DNA of 64,000 nucleotides from Gnetum montanum. Its lineage: Eukaryota > Streptophyta > Gnetopsida > Gnetales > Gnetaceae. Shown here in pieces: positions 22,219 through 33,269 of this stretch. The stretch covers positions 60,592-124,591 of the forward strand of contig MNCI01033409.1 of NCBI GenBank assembly GCA_015680685.1. The letters run 5' to 3'. Both the position numbers and the translations under genes were made by a program. Position 1 is the stretch's first letter. Each line of letters starts with the position of its first letter. The notes beneath the pieces are model-generated. The model did no database searches. It was not told where the DNA came from and worked only from the letters and a program-made list of their open reading frames with translations.

Positions 22219-23323
22219 GCATTCTTGTTACTTCACGAGGCTGGTTTGGCCAAATGCATTAATGCGAAGTCACTGGAAGTGGTTTGTTTAAGGCCAGAGT
22301 TGGAATGAGATTTTCCAAGTCACATTAATCATGAAACACACAAGGGGTTATACACCAACTTGTTCTTGGGATTCCATTCCATTCTTTTCTCTCCATCCTT
22401 CTCTCCATTGCTCACCTCATTGCCGGTTGTATCATTAGTGTACATATTTTGGTTGATGCATTATTTTTTTTTTTGGTAAATTCTTGCAATTAAGACTTTA
22501 ACTCTTATTCCAAATGACATTCCCAGAGCCTACGGACTCTTTGAATGTGGGTTTGTCAGGGCATTAAGGGCATGAGCCTGCTTTGGGGAGGACCCACTGA
22601 CATTCCTCTTTGGTGCACCAGTTAAATTCTTTCCCTTAACATTTTTGCAATCTATTTTATTTTGTTCATTTTCATCTTGACATCCATTTCATCAATGCTA
22701 TAGTTGTTTTTTTTTTTCTTCATCTTTCTTGTTTCTTTTCTTTCTCCATTCTATCGCTACCGGAGGTTCACAATTCTTCATGGGGGTACATGGCCCAATT
22801 TTTTCAATTTTCTCCTAACCCCTACACCTTCAATAGTCACCAATATTATATCTCTAGATCCGCAATCAGCCATACCACAACCTAGCCATACCGAAGTAAG
22901 GTATCAACTACAATAAAATCCATTTACCCTTGCTATTATAAGATTGTGTTGTGTGTGCAGATGGTAATCATACAACAATGGATGGGATCTGGAAAGAACA
23001 CTTGGAATGGAGCAATGTTGGAAGCAGCTATGCAAGGAGCAAGACCGATGGTACGCTTACGGATAGACAACGAAAGGCTTAATCTTAGTGTTGGCAGCAG
23101 CAACACTTCTTTCTCTCTCTCTTTCTCAACTGCCAAATGAGGCCTAATGTCAATGTAATAAGGTGTTCACCCTTGTTGTCATGCATACCAGTTTTTTTTT
23201 TGTCTTGTAATGATGATCCATTCACATGTCATCCCATTAGTTCCATTTTGAGTCAATAATCTCATACCTTCCCAATATTTTGTAAGGAACTCGAGGATGA
23301 GTTTTTATTCAGTCATGGGGGTA
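22219..23323 (+). other. 3' untranslated region of element B with polypurine tract
   Basis: Contains a frameshifted relic of the second conserved family 1 ORF (about 22196-22440), the small conserved frame near 22955-23140 and the polypurine tract CATGGGGGTA at 23314-23323. The rest is AT-rich, with T runs near 22463 and 22708, and shows no further gene. Confidence 0.6.
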
Positions 23324-24134
23324 TGATGGGATGCGATATTGCAAGGACCACAATATTGCGTACGCGATATCACGTTGTCCCCCGTGATATCACATACGTG
23401 GCAAAGTCTATAAATAAGAGGCAGCTCTCCCTTGTTTTTCATTCTAGGCCTAGACCGTAGGGAAACTCTGGTAGTTTGATCTCTCCAAAGATAGAATATT
23501 TTCCTTGTGCCCACAGTAGGAGCTCCAAAGTGAACGGATCTTTATTCGAGCAAACATTATACTTGAACACAACTTTGTGTACGGAAATAAAGACAAACTT
23601 CCTGGATAAACCTTGCAGTGCATGGAATAGGCTAATTAGGATTCTATTTATTATTATTTACTACTTTCCATTTACATGTGTTATTAGTCATTAATTCTTT
23701 CTCAACCCTTCTCTCCTAGTTAAGTGCCTCAGTATGACTGCTTCGAGCACGTGCGTTACGTATGGTGATCCCAACAACGACTAGCGTTTGGTAACCACGG
23801 TTGCATTGGTTCAAGGTGTGAATAGTAAGTGGGAACAAATGCTGATGCTAGGTAAATTAATACTTAGTTAGTTAGTTAGAGTTAGTTAGTTAATCTCTTC
23901 AACCCTTCATCTTATCAGCTTAGGAGATAAAATCGAAAAGATAATAAAAATCATATACCTCAGACTTACTTAACCATACCATGACAAATACAAGTAAGTC
24001 TAGGAAGACAACAAATAATTAACCTTAAGTGTTCCATGAGGCGTGTAGGCACTTAGTCTGCGGAGTTCAACTGGATCGTGTGTGTTACGCTCGTATTCGT
24101 ATGGTTGAGTGTAGGGATACCTTGCCACTCATCA
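23324..24134 (+). repeat. 3' LTR of element B
   Basis: TGATGGGATGCGATATTGC...CACTCATCA. It keeps the GATATC palindromic words (about 23335-23395) and TATAAATA at 23409-23416. GCCAT follows at 24135-24139. Confidence 0.88.
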
Positions 24135-24139
24135 GCCAT
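24135..24139. repeat. Target-site duplication of element B, right (GCCAT)
   Basis: Matches 18301-18305. Confidence 0.88.
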
Positions 24140-24870
24140 TTTCCTGCTACTGACAAACTTAGTCATTTTTTTCCAATTTTTAGAGTTAGCCATTTTCTAC
24201 AAACAGCAACTCTCACAACCTGACCTGGTATCTAACAATTTAACAATTCAGATCAATGTTCCACACTGGTATCTAACAATTTAACACTACAATCCAACCA
24301 AAGCATGCCGCACTAAGCCACGATCAATACAATTTTGTTTGTGCCAAAATCCAAGCAGAATTACTAGTGGATTATCTTGATTTGGAGGCAAAACAAGACT
24401 ACGAACAAGTCCACCAGAATGGACAGGAGTACAACCCCTCCTTATTTGACATAATCTCACTCACAGAGTCCTACCACTAGTTGTTGTCCCAACTTATCCA
24501 TGCAAAGAAGCATGATATAAGGAAAACCTACAAGGAAGCCTCACAGAATGAAGAAGATGAGATCGAGGCCCACTCCAAGCATGAGAGCCCCCTCTACACT
24601 GTCTTTCAACGACCACTCCCTAGTGTAGCCCCTCCTCGGTTAAGTCTACCCATCCTCTATGAGATGGTGACCATGCCAATTTAGCCTTCCTCGCAAGCAA
24701 CTGATGCATTTGTCCAACACTATGCTCATTTAGGGATCACCTTCCAACCCCAGATAACTCAGGCATCCTACATTCCACCTATCTCATTGGCATCTACGGT
24801 GTCCATCCAACCCACTCATGTGTAGCCTACTTTGATCACCGCACCCATTTCTCAACCAACACATCAACAA

Positions 24871-25110
24871 CAACTATCCGCTATGATGTTAAACTGGTAA
24901 CACCTGTCCGTTACAACATTAAACTAGTAACAACCATCCGCTACGATGGTAAACTGGCAACACCCATCCACTATGATGTTAAAATGGCAACAACTGTCTG
25001 CTATGACATTAAACTGGCAACAACCATCTGCTATGACATTAAACTGGCAACAACCATCCACTACAATGTTAAATTGACAACAACCGTTCGCTATGATGTT
25101 AAACTAGCAA
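24871..25110 (+). repeat. 30-bp tandem repeat, 8 units, within gag of F
   Basis: Eight units of exactly 30 bases, of the form CAACCATCCG CTATGATGTT AAACTGGCAA (broken for readability). They code for a ten-residue Q/P/S-rich repeat in the gag frame. An isolated unit occurs near 26585, and about nine diverged units recur in non-coding sequence at 28289-28572. Confidence 0.88.
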
Positions 25111-25397
25111 ACTCCGCAACCAACAATTCTACCTTATGCTATGCAACCAACACAAGCCTAGCCAATGTAATTAGCTGGCACATCCCCAAGCTTGGATCAG
25201 GCATTCCAGCTGATCCAAAGCTTGATGGAGGAGATCAACTGACTTAAGATTACCTCCTCTGACACCATCAAGGTGGTAGACTTCTACAAAGATGACCCCA
25301 TAAGTCCTACGGTACCTTCTCTAACTCTCCCAACTGGGGTTTAGCTACCACAATTTACCAAGTACAATGGTGAAGGGAATCCCAATGCACACTTGGT

Positions 25398-25472
25398 CAC
25401 ATTTCGATCTGAGTGCCTGCTCCTTCAAGCTTGGCCACATTTGGTCTGAGTGCCTGCTCCTTCAAGCTTGGC
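25398..25472. repeat. 37/38-bp direct duplication in gag of F
   Basis: CACATTTCGATCTGAGTGCC... (25398-25435) is followed directly by a second, nearly identical copy (25436-25472) starting CACATTTGGTCTGAG. The extra copy breaks the gag frame and looks like a replication slip. Confidence 0.85.
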
Positions 25473-27199
25473 CACATGCCATCATGCGTGTGTTCCCCAT
25501 GTCACTCATGGACAAGGCCTTAGACTGGTATCGCATGCTTCCCAAGGCCTCAATCTCCTCTTTGGAGGATCTCATAAGCTAGTTTGTCACACGCTTTAGG
25601 TACAACCTAAAGCCTGAAGTAACCCTTGACCAACTTATGCAAGTTAAATAGGGGCCTCTAGAACCCATGTCAAAACTGCTTCAACGTTGGAATGCCACAT
25701 TGAGTGAAATGCATGAACCCCTAGCAAAGACACATCTACTGGCCATCTTCAAAGGTGCAACAAATGACTTCATCAAGTCCAAATTGTATTATCTAGCCCT
25801 GAAGTCTCTTAGCCAAGCCTTTGCCCAAACAAAAGGTATATAGGAAGCAGCACAAGCTAGCAATGACCCAGCCTATGTGGCCTACAGAAACCAACATGCT
25901 CGCAAACAAAACACAACAGTGGCAACAATGGCCACAAGAACAAAAGCAACCAACCGAGGCTTGATAGTTAAGCAACCCAAAGTCCTAGCTGACAAAACTG
26001 CCAACTCTAGTGCCAACTCACCTACATCGATAGGGGCCACCCCAAGGCCCAACTTTCAGTGCAAGGACTACATAAAGTATACACCACTACCAATGGAACC
26101 CTCTAAACTTTTGGAGCAACTCCTAAAAGCTGAGCAAATCCAACACAAACACGTATCAAAGATTGCTCACTAAAAATATGATAGGTACTACGAACTACTA
26201 AGGAACCCTGCTTCAAAAATACCAAATGAGCCCCCAGTTCCACAACATTTTAAATTGAACCAATACTATCATTACCACTAATTGGCTAGTCACAATACTG
26301 ACAATTGTCATGCTTTGTAGGACGACATGCAAAGAATGATAGAACCGGGCCAACTGGTGATTGACATGGAAAGTCAATCCAACATAGACAATGCCTCCTA
26401 TGTCATAAATTCCATTAGCATAGGTGGCAAACCTAATCCCATGCAACAACCTTTTGTGATCCATGTGCCTCCTAATAAGGCAAGGGTCCCCTTAACCTCC
26501 ACAAGCAAGAGGCCTCCCTTTGTTATCAAAGTGCCACCTCAGGCACCCACAACACCCTTTGTGGTCAAAGTTCCAAGGAACCGTCTGCTAAGATGTTAAA
26601 CTGGCATGACGCAACAACAACAATTACTAAGAAACCTTTTCTTATCAAGATGCCACAACAAGTTGGTCACACAAGAACTCCTAAGCCACCATTTGTAATC
26701 AAGGTACCACAACGTGATGGACCCTCACCTACCCGAAGCCCAACAGTGGGCAATGCCTCAATCTCTCCTCCCTTGAGGGTCGACCCAACTAGCAACCCAG
26801 GTAGGCCCACTAAATGACAATGCAAGAGGGCAAACAATCACCTTGCAACCCCCATGTCTGAAGCAAAGGCCACAACTAGCAAGCAACAACCAAACACTAG
26901 GGCCCCTACCCCCAAGCAAACCAAGCCCAAGTCCCCTCCACGAGAGATCTATCTCTCAACCCACATGGAGGAAATGAAGGCCAACACAACAGCCAATGAC
27001 AAGGACTTCATAACTGCACTAACCCAATTAAAATAAATGCTCAAGAAAAATAACACAACATCAAACTTGTACGACCTAGTCATGACCTCATCTACTCATT
27101 ACCAAGCATTGGCCCAAATCTTGGCATCCATTCCTATTACAAAGGACATCCCTATAGATGAGGCATCCATCCGTGTAATGATGTTGCCCCCTACACCAT

Positions 27200-27770
27200 A
27201 AGAATTGGGTTCAACATCTGTATCCTTTATGATGATGCAATCAAAGTTAACCCCGAATGAGGGGAGGTCACTACAGCTCCACTATACATTAGCATTCATG
27301 TTGGATAGTGCACCATCCGTAGAGTGCATGTCGATGATGGTGCAGCAACAAACGTAGTCCTGTACTCCGTCATCAATAAACTAGGCCTAACATATGAAAT
27401 TAAGCCAACCAAAACTACATGTCTAAAATCCTTCAACGGATCACGTGTCATAGTTAGGGGTACAATCAACTTAGCCTTTCTGGCAAGAGAGCTATTCCCC
27501 ACTAGTGCAGATTTCACTATCATAGAGGAGATGCCAGGTTTCAACATGATTCTAGGCAAGCCTTGGCTAGCCCAACTAAGGGCCATCTCCTCTCCCATCC
27601 ACCAAGAAATCCACCTTCCATACGAAATTGGTCAAGTTATCATCCATGGTGATAATGCCTCTTCTTTAACTATTCACGACATAGACATGGCGCAAGTTTC
27701 TAAAGAGGAGTTTCTTGGTGGTACACCTACGGCAACCAATGCAATGCCTAAGGCTAACATACCGAAATGA
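27200..27770 (+). pseudogene. Retropepsin-like protease of element F
   Basis: Open from 27324 to 27770 (148 codons). The active-site segment reads VHVDDGAATNVVLYSVINKL; the usual catalytic triplet is D-T/S-G, and a DDG or DNG form is common in Tat-type elements. It is followed by the flap-like VRGTINLAF and a C-terminal MILGKPWLAQLRAISSPIHQ, a match to the conserved GRPWLH...LHQ motif at the end of Tat proteases. The frame stops at TGA 27768, and what follows (about 27771-27900) is short and not RT-like. Confidence 0.7.
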
Positions 27771-27979
27771 GTGGTTGAAGCCAACACCCTCCCAGAGGAC
27801 CCTAAGCCTTGCACACCTCCTAATCCATACTTGATTAGGAAGCAACTATGTGATCAAGACTTTTCCTTGGCCAAAAACATGTTAAGCACCAGCTCACCCC
27901 TTACCTCCATTGGCCATGCATTTTTGGTTTTTTCTTGGGTTGCATTTGTTCATGCATTTACATTTCACCTACTTGCTTA

Positions 27980-29920
27980 GTTTACACACTGCTTCACTTT
28001 TTTTACGCATTTCTACTTTATTTACACATCCATCTACTTAGCTTATGCATTGCATTTGAAAAACAACAAAAACATATGGCTCGAAAAGGCCTTAAACTAG
28101 CCTACGAACCAGAATTGCCTAAAACTATCACTTTTTGCATTGCTTTTCTTTCATTCGTACATTTTAACTCTATTTACAATAGGTATTGCTTGATGTTGTT
28201 TTCTTTCTAGTTGATTTTTGTAGGATCTTGTAGGCACACAGCATGACTACGCATGCAACATCACACCTTACACAAGCAAGGTAAGCACCAATCCGCTATG
28301 ACTATAAACTGGCATAGACGATATGCTATGACGTTAAACTGGCACAAATCATACTTGGGTGATGATGTTAAACTCCCACAACAACTCGTCCTTGGGTCCT
28401 GACGTTAAACTGGCACAACAACTCATCCTTGGGTCATGACGTTAAACTAGCACAACATCCATTGTCCTCTTAAACTAGCATCCAACAGTTTGCTAGGACT
28501 ATAAATTAGCACATCATGGTCTACCAAGACCTTGAACTATGTTCACAGTTTGCCAAGACTTTAAATCGGCATGTTGCTGATCTAATTTGAACGCTTGCCC
28601 TTGGTGAAACCCTTGGGAACACTCACAACATCAATGCCTCTTACCATTCTGCTAATTTTTTGGAGCACCTACCATTCATGCAGCCTTCAAAGGACTCGCA
28701 ACATCATTGCCTTGGCACCTTCACTAGCTTCCTAAGCACTTGCGACTAGCACAACATTGGACACATTTGCGGCATCTTTGCATCTAGCACTTGTAGCATC
28801 TTCACGTCTAGCATTTGCACTTTTGTTTCACATTTTGTGATTTTCTTGTCTTCTCAAAGTTGTGTTTGTAGGATGAAGCCTTGAAAGCGGATGTGCAAAG
28901 ATGCATCTCATCGTGGCAGCAAGTCACCACATTGCTTTGATATGCATGATTGGACTAGTTAAGCCACTCAAGAGTGCACATCCCCCTCATCCTCGTTACA
29001 GCCTATGCACATCCACTCCTTCATCCTAATATCCTCTCATTTCCCACATACTCATGATTTCACATCACTCTAGCATACATGTTGTGACACACATGGCATT
29101 CTCTTCACATCAACTGCTGAACTCATGATGGACATAACGCAACTCATCCCATGGGGAGCCTTTCTAGGCTAGTCAAATCCTAAGTAGATGTAACACGAAT
29201 CATCCCTAGGAGAAAACATATATCCTACAGATGCAATGTGGATGCATCAAAACAAAGCCCATCTTCTCAATGGTTAAGTTTCAACTAACATTCAGTAGTA
29301 ATTCAAACCCAAAGAAGGTTCGCACAAAAAAATAAAAAAAAAGGGAAAAGCACATCCCCAAGCAAATTGACAATGTTTTAGCTTCGCAATTGGACTAGCC
29401 TTAGATTGACTTTGACTCTCTCAAAAGTAGTATGATGAGAGCTCAACATTTTAGGGGCAAACCAATTTATGCCATGGTCACTGTTAGCCATGCTGAATTT
29501 TCATCTTACATCATGATTTATTGTTTGCATTTCATTTTCACCATTTAAATTTCATCTCCCTAGCATTGCCTATACTCCTTTTCCCTCAACATAATATTAT
29601 TCCCATACCACTCTTGAGCATGGTAAAATGACATCCAATCTTGTGTCGATGAGTGATGTTGGTGACATGTCTGCTATGGTATTTTGTAATTTTTTGTAGC
29701 CGTCTCTCAGGCCACTCCTCCAAATGTCAACAAAGAGGGGCCATTGAAACACCACAAAATTTTGGGTCTCAGCATCACGACTGCAAATTTGGCTAAGTGT
29801 CAAAATGGTGGCACTTTCCCCAAATTTTTTCAAAGTGTTGAGTATAGTTGATTCCAACAGCTATATTTGCAAAATTTTTCTAAGTGTCAAAACGATGGCA
29901 CTTTCTGCAGATTTTCATGT
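27980..29920 (+). other. 3' non-coding region of element F
   Basis: No coding sequence recognised. Contents: the diverged TGACGTTAAACTGGCAC array (28289-28572) and AT-rich unique sequence. Pol would be expected here in an autonomous Tat element and is absent. Confidence 0.5.
28289..28572 (+). repeat. Degenerate array of the 30-bp gag repeat motif
   Basis: About nine imperfect units of 28-37 bases, each containing a GACGTTAAACTGGCAC-like core, in non-coding sequence about 0.5 kb after the protease ORF. Confidence 0.7.
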
Positions 29921-29929
29921 CGCTCCACC

Positions 29930-30230
29930 TAGCATAGCACCTTGTCATGCTGCATAGCGTAGTACCTATTACACTGCATAGCGTAGCACCTTATCACACT
30001 TCGTAGTGTAGCACCCTATCATGCTATGTAGTGTAGCATAGCGTAACACCATGTCTACTACAGCGTAGCACCCCATTACGCTACGTAGCATAGCACCATG
30101 TCTAGTGCAGCGTAGCACCCCATTACGCTGCGTAGCGTAGCACCATGTCTACTATAGTGTAGCATCTCATTACACTGTGTAGCGTCGCACCATGTCTACT
30201 GTAGCATAGCACCTTGTCCAACGTAGCAGC
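29930..30230. repeat. CGTAGCACC tandem repeat with a 47-bp period
   Basis: ACCATGTCTA starts at 30048, 30095, 30142 and 30189, exactly 47 bases apart, with CAGCGTAGCACCCCATTACG between. Upstream (29930-30040) the units are shorter and diverged. It lies upstream of the F 3' LTR TATA box (30390) and resembles the leader array at 17915-18215. Confidence 0.85.
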
Positions 30231-30389
30231 CAACGCCCTGTGTCTTGCGCGTAACATGGGATGAGTGTAGTAGACAGCATCCTATGTCTTGCACATAACA
30301 TGGGACGAGCGTCGTAACTAGCATCCTGTGGTCCCACCCACTGCACTACCATGTGGCGTTTGATCCACATTTTTGTTTAACCATAGCCC

Positions 30390-31133
30390 TATAAATGCCC
30401 CCACGTCCTAATGTTTCAAAGGAGGAAAAAAGGGAAAAAAATGAGGGGAAGAAGGGGAAGAAGAGGGAGGCTTCCATTTTTTCACCAACAAGGCAGTTGG
30501 CACTTCCATTTGGCATCCTGACACTTTTGCATCCTGGCACTTAGCTCCGTAGACGAATGAGACCCAAAGCACACCACACTAGCAGAGAGGCACACCCACA
30601 CCGCACGGTGCACTGTAGCCCCATTGTAGCCCAATAGGACATCACATGGTACACTGTGGCTACAAACCCAGTAGGCATAGTTCAAAATAGTGAGCACAAG
30701 ACTTCATAGCCTAACACCACCAAGGCTGTGACTATGCTCCCACTATGCCTATTGTATAATGTATGCCTTTGTGAATTAGCTATGCCCCCTCTTTTGGGAT
30801 GGTGCATCTTCTTACTCAAACTCTCTCTTTGTCTTATTACAGCATTTACTTTGCATTATCAAGTGTTTGATCATGTCTACTGTCCCGGTTACGTGCTCTA
30901 ATACGTTTCTACTGTTGTGAATCCCATGTTTTCTTTCATTTCAATCATCCCATGTTATAAAGTTACTACTTGCAAAAGGTTATTTGACACCTTGTAAGTC
31001 CCTATCTGATCGACCAGACTATTCAAGGCACCCCGTTTCCGTTTTCTCTAGCACGGCCCTTGCATAGATTCAGGGTTAGGCTGTACGCCCGATGACCTCT
31101 CATTGTTCCAACCATCGACGTTTTCGGACATCA
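30390..31133 (+). repeat. 3' LTR of element F, TATA to 3' end (start not determined)
   Basis: TATAAAT at 30390-30396 marks the probable promoter, and the end GACATCA at 31133 aligns with the 5' LTR end at 17881. The LTR start lies somewhere upstream, possibly before the CGTAGC array. No ORF is convincing here. Confidence 0.5.
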
Positions 31134-31140
31134 CAAGACC

Positions 31141-31186
31141 TTTCAAATGAAAAGTCTAACCACTAGGCTAACACCTCATTGTTAGT
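31141..31186 (-). repeat. SINE S1, head fragment
   Basis: Minus-strand sequence AGCCTAGTGGTTAGACTTTT is the S1 head (A box). The rest of the SINE is absent. It starts only eight bases after the F LTR end. Confidence 0.45.
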
Positions 31187-31189
31187 CCA

Positions 31190-32260
31190 TGTTGTTTCAA
31201 TAAAGACAACAAAATGATGATGATTTCTTTTAAAACTATACTAAAGACTGAAAACTTAAAAGAAGGATTGAATAAGTTCCCCAATTAAAACAACTAAGGC
31301 AACCAAAACCACACACAATTTTTACATGCTTTCCCAACTTGGGTACATCCACACTCAGAGGATAGAATCCTTGCACATCTCTAGACTTTGTTCCTTAGAA
31401 AAATGTGATTTAGAGGACATCATAATGTTTACAAAGTTTGACCTCCCCATGGAGTGTTTTGGCACTGCAAACACACTCAACCTTGTAAGGTCTCAGCAAG
31501 TTCAAAATATGATTTCATGAATCCCACAACATTTACAAAGTGTGAGCTCTGCATAGGAGTCTTTTATCATTGTGAACACACTCAACCCCTTAAGGTTCTA
31601 ACAAGCTCAATGAAGATGTCTTCCTACAAGAAGCACATCAACCTCACAAGGTTACAAAGAAAGAATAAAAATCAAGGAGAGAATGTAACTCACTTTACGA
31701 ATTCCTTACAATGAAACTCTCAATACATATAACAAATTACAAATAATGAAAACAATGAAGAACAAAGTCAATTCACTTGAGGTAGATAACAATTGATATT
31801 CAAAGAAGAATGTTTGCCCATTTCCTAAGAATTTCACTTTGTTTTATACCTTTTTTATTTCCAAAAACTCTTTGCAATTCATGCAACAACTAGGAAATGG
31901 CTAATTGGGATGTCTCATTCGAGGATGGGACATCTATCTAAAAAATTCTTTAATTCTATTGAGATGTCTATCTAGAAATTGAGACATCTATCTTAGTACG
32001 TCTCAACTAAAACATCTTAGCAAAGATTGGAACATCTGTTGTTAATATGGGACGTCTAGCCTACAAATTAACTTAGAACTGTTGATAAGTTCTTTGACAT
32101 TTTGACATCTTGGCAGACCTTAAAATATCTTCATTTGGCTTGACACTCCATTTGCATCCCAACTCTTATCTTATCATCCTAGCTCAACTCTCACTTAATC
32201 ATCTTGTCATCTTATTCCTTCTTAGCCTTACAAGACTACAAACATAATTCCACATTCTCC
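31190..32260. other. Unassigned AT-rich repeat region
   Basis: No gene seen. Two degenerate copies of a block of about 100 bases occur at 31424-31495 and 31526-31600 (shared ACATTTACAAAGT, AACACACTCAACC and TAAGGT words). GACATCTATCT or its complement recurs many times at 31905-32060. The sequence is probably an old TE remnant of unknown class. Confidence 0.4.
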
Positions 32261-32960
32261 ATTTTCTCTAAGGTTTTGACATACCAAAAGGTCAACATAA
32301 ACTTCTCTAACAAATTTCACATGCCTTAATATGAATGTAATATCATGAATTTGATTTAATCCAATTCTTAAATATTTTGAAGATGGGGGATATTGAATGC
32401 TAAGGCCTAAAAACATTATTTTTTTTAATGAGGGGAAAGTGATGTTGGAACACAAATCATTTATTAAAAAATATTTATCCCAAACATATATAGTCAAATG
32501 AGAACATTATAACTTAATATTGACCACCAAAATTGAACTCATAACTTAGAGTTATCAAATTAAGAGTCTTACCATCGGACCTAAAACCCTTTTTTCAAGG
32601 TGAAGAGAGTATGTCACATGCTCAATCATTAATTAGAAAGCTTCAAAAATAATATGGAAGGGAATAACTTTCTAATTTTAGGAATATCTACTCAAGTGAA
32701 CAATCTTATAATAGATGCTTTGGAAAAAATAGAGAGGAAAATTAATTAATAGTAGGGAGGATGGTCCTAATTTTAATAACATCTACATCAATTTTAATAT
32801 TTATTCTCAAACTTAACATAGTAAAAGGATTTAATGTAGCAATGGAAAGCTTTGGTAAAATATCAACTTGTGTAGGAGAGGAAGGTACAAAAGTAAATTC
32901 TGGCACATAACATCTATTATGATTGATCTTACATCGAGTCTCTTTGACATCTTCTAAACC
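32260..32960 (+). repeat. Dispersed repeat G, copy 2 (contains a SINE)
   Basis: Shares landmarks in the same order with copy 3 at 33270-33800: TTTAATCCAATTCTTAAA, GTATGTCA or ACATCACA, GGATGGTCC, AACATCTACATCA and AAAAGGATTTAATGTAGCAA. The S1 SINE at 32450-32590 interrupts it. Confidence 0.5.
32450..32590 (-). repeat. SINE S1 inserted in repeat G
   Basis: TGTTGGAAC tail, ATATATAG body, and the head (minus-strand GGTAAGACTCTTAATTTGAT). The neighbouring copy of repeat G (33270-33800) lacks it and provides an empty site for comparison. Confidence 0.55.
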
Positions 32961-33269
32961 TCTCTTATCAATAAAATATTTCATCTTTGGATAGAAAACA
33001 TATTATTGTATCTAATCTACAAACATACAGAAAACATTAGAATGTAAAGATACCTCAAGTGTGATTCAAGCTAGTAATCACTTGCTTGCATAATATCTAT
33101 GAAACAATAAGCTAATGAGTTGAGTCATATTTTATTAGCACTAAAGCTAAGGCTACGAAAATCAAGTTGATTTTGAGAATAAGAAAAAATAAGCTATAAC
33201 AAATGAATTAAAGATAACAACTTCTACAAAGTTTTTTTAGCATTACTTCAAAAAGTATTAATCAAACTA

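Larger units (their letters stand above)
18306..24134 (+). mobile_element. LTR retrotransposon B (family 1), complete with TSD, nested in F
   Basis: 5' LTR 18306-19167, PBS 19169-19186, gag-protease 19310-22218, 3' region with polypurine tract 23314-23323 and 3' LTR 23324-24134, flanked by GCCAT. At 5.8 kb it is shorter than A and C. An internal deletion of about 1.2 kb joins the middle of the protease to the 3' region near 22195, at a short ATGG-type overlap. No pol is present. Its TSD lies in F, so B is younger than F. Confidence 0.88.
24300..27040 (+). pseudogene. gag of element F (Tat-like, decayed)
   Basis: Recovered in pieces. An N-terminal region (24300-24860, SLFDIISLTES) leads into eight 10-residue repeats of the form QQPSAMTLNW (24871-25110). 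The capsid core follows (KYNGEGNPNAHLVTFRSECL, AIMRVFPMSLMDKALDWYRM, FVTRFRYNLKPEVTLDQLMQ). Next come a basic stretch, HNTDNCHAL-DDMQRMIEPGQL near 26290-26350, and a region with five copies of a PFVIKVP-type motif (26450-26710). Most stops are TAG. A direct duplication of about 37 bases at 25398-25472 shifts the core frame. The order is that of Tat/Ogre-lineage gag, in which the gag tail meets the protease. Confidence 0.65.
17841..31133 (+). mobile_element. LTR retrotransposon F (Tat-like gag-protease, no pol), interrupted by element B
   Basis: Layout: 5' LTR end 17841-17881, PBS-like GGCGCTAGAAGGAGG, CGTAGC-type tandem repeats 17915-18215, then insertion B (18306-24134), gag 24300-27040, protease 27200-27770, long 3' non-coding region with tandem repeats, and a 3' LTR ending at 31133 with TATA near 30390. 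Gag motifs (CHAL-DDMQRMI), the VDDGAATNVV protease site and the GKPWL-IHQEIH end of the protease resemble the plant Tat/Ogre lineage. RT, RNase H and integrase are not visible in the 3.3 kb after the protease. The 3' LTR start and TSD could not be located. Confidence 0.6.

Noticed and set aside
28000-28210. Hydrophobic frame after the F protease, considered as an env-like protein
   Set aside because: Short, low complexity (F, L, H, Y), without signal peptide, glycosylation pattern or conservation evidence.
30048-30230. Regular 47-bp spaced repeats that could be mistaken for a CRISPR array
   Set aside because: Units are contiguous tandem copies with no unique spacers, in plant nuclear DNA inside an LTR element.
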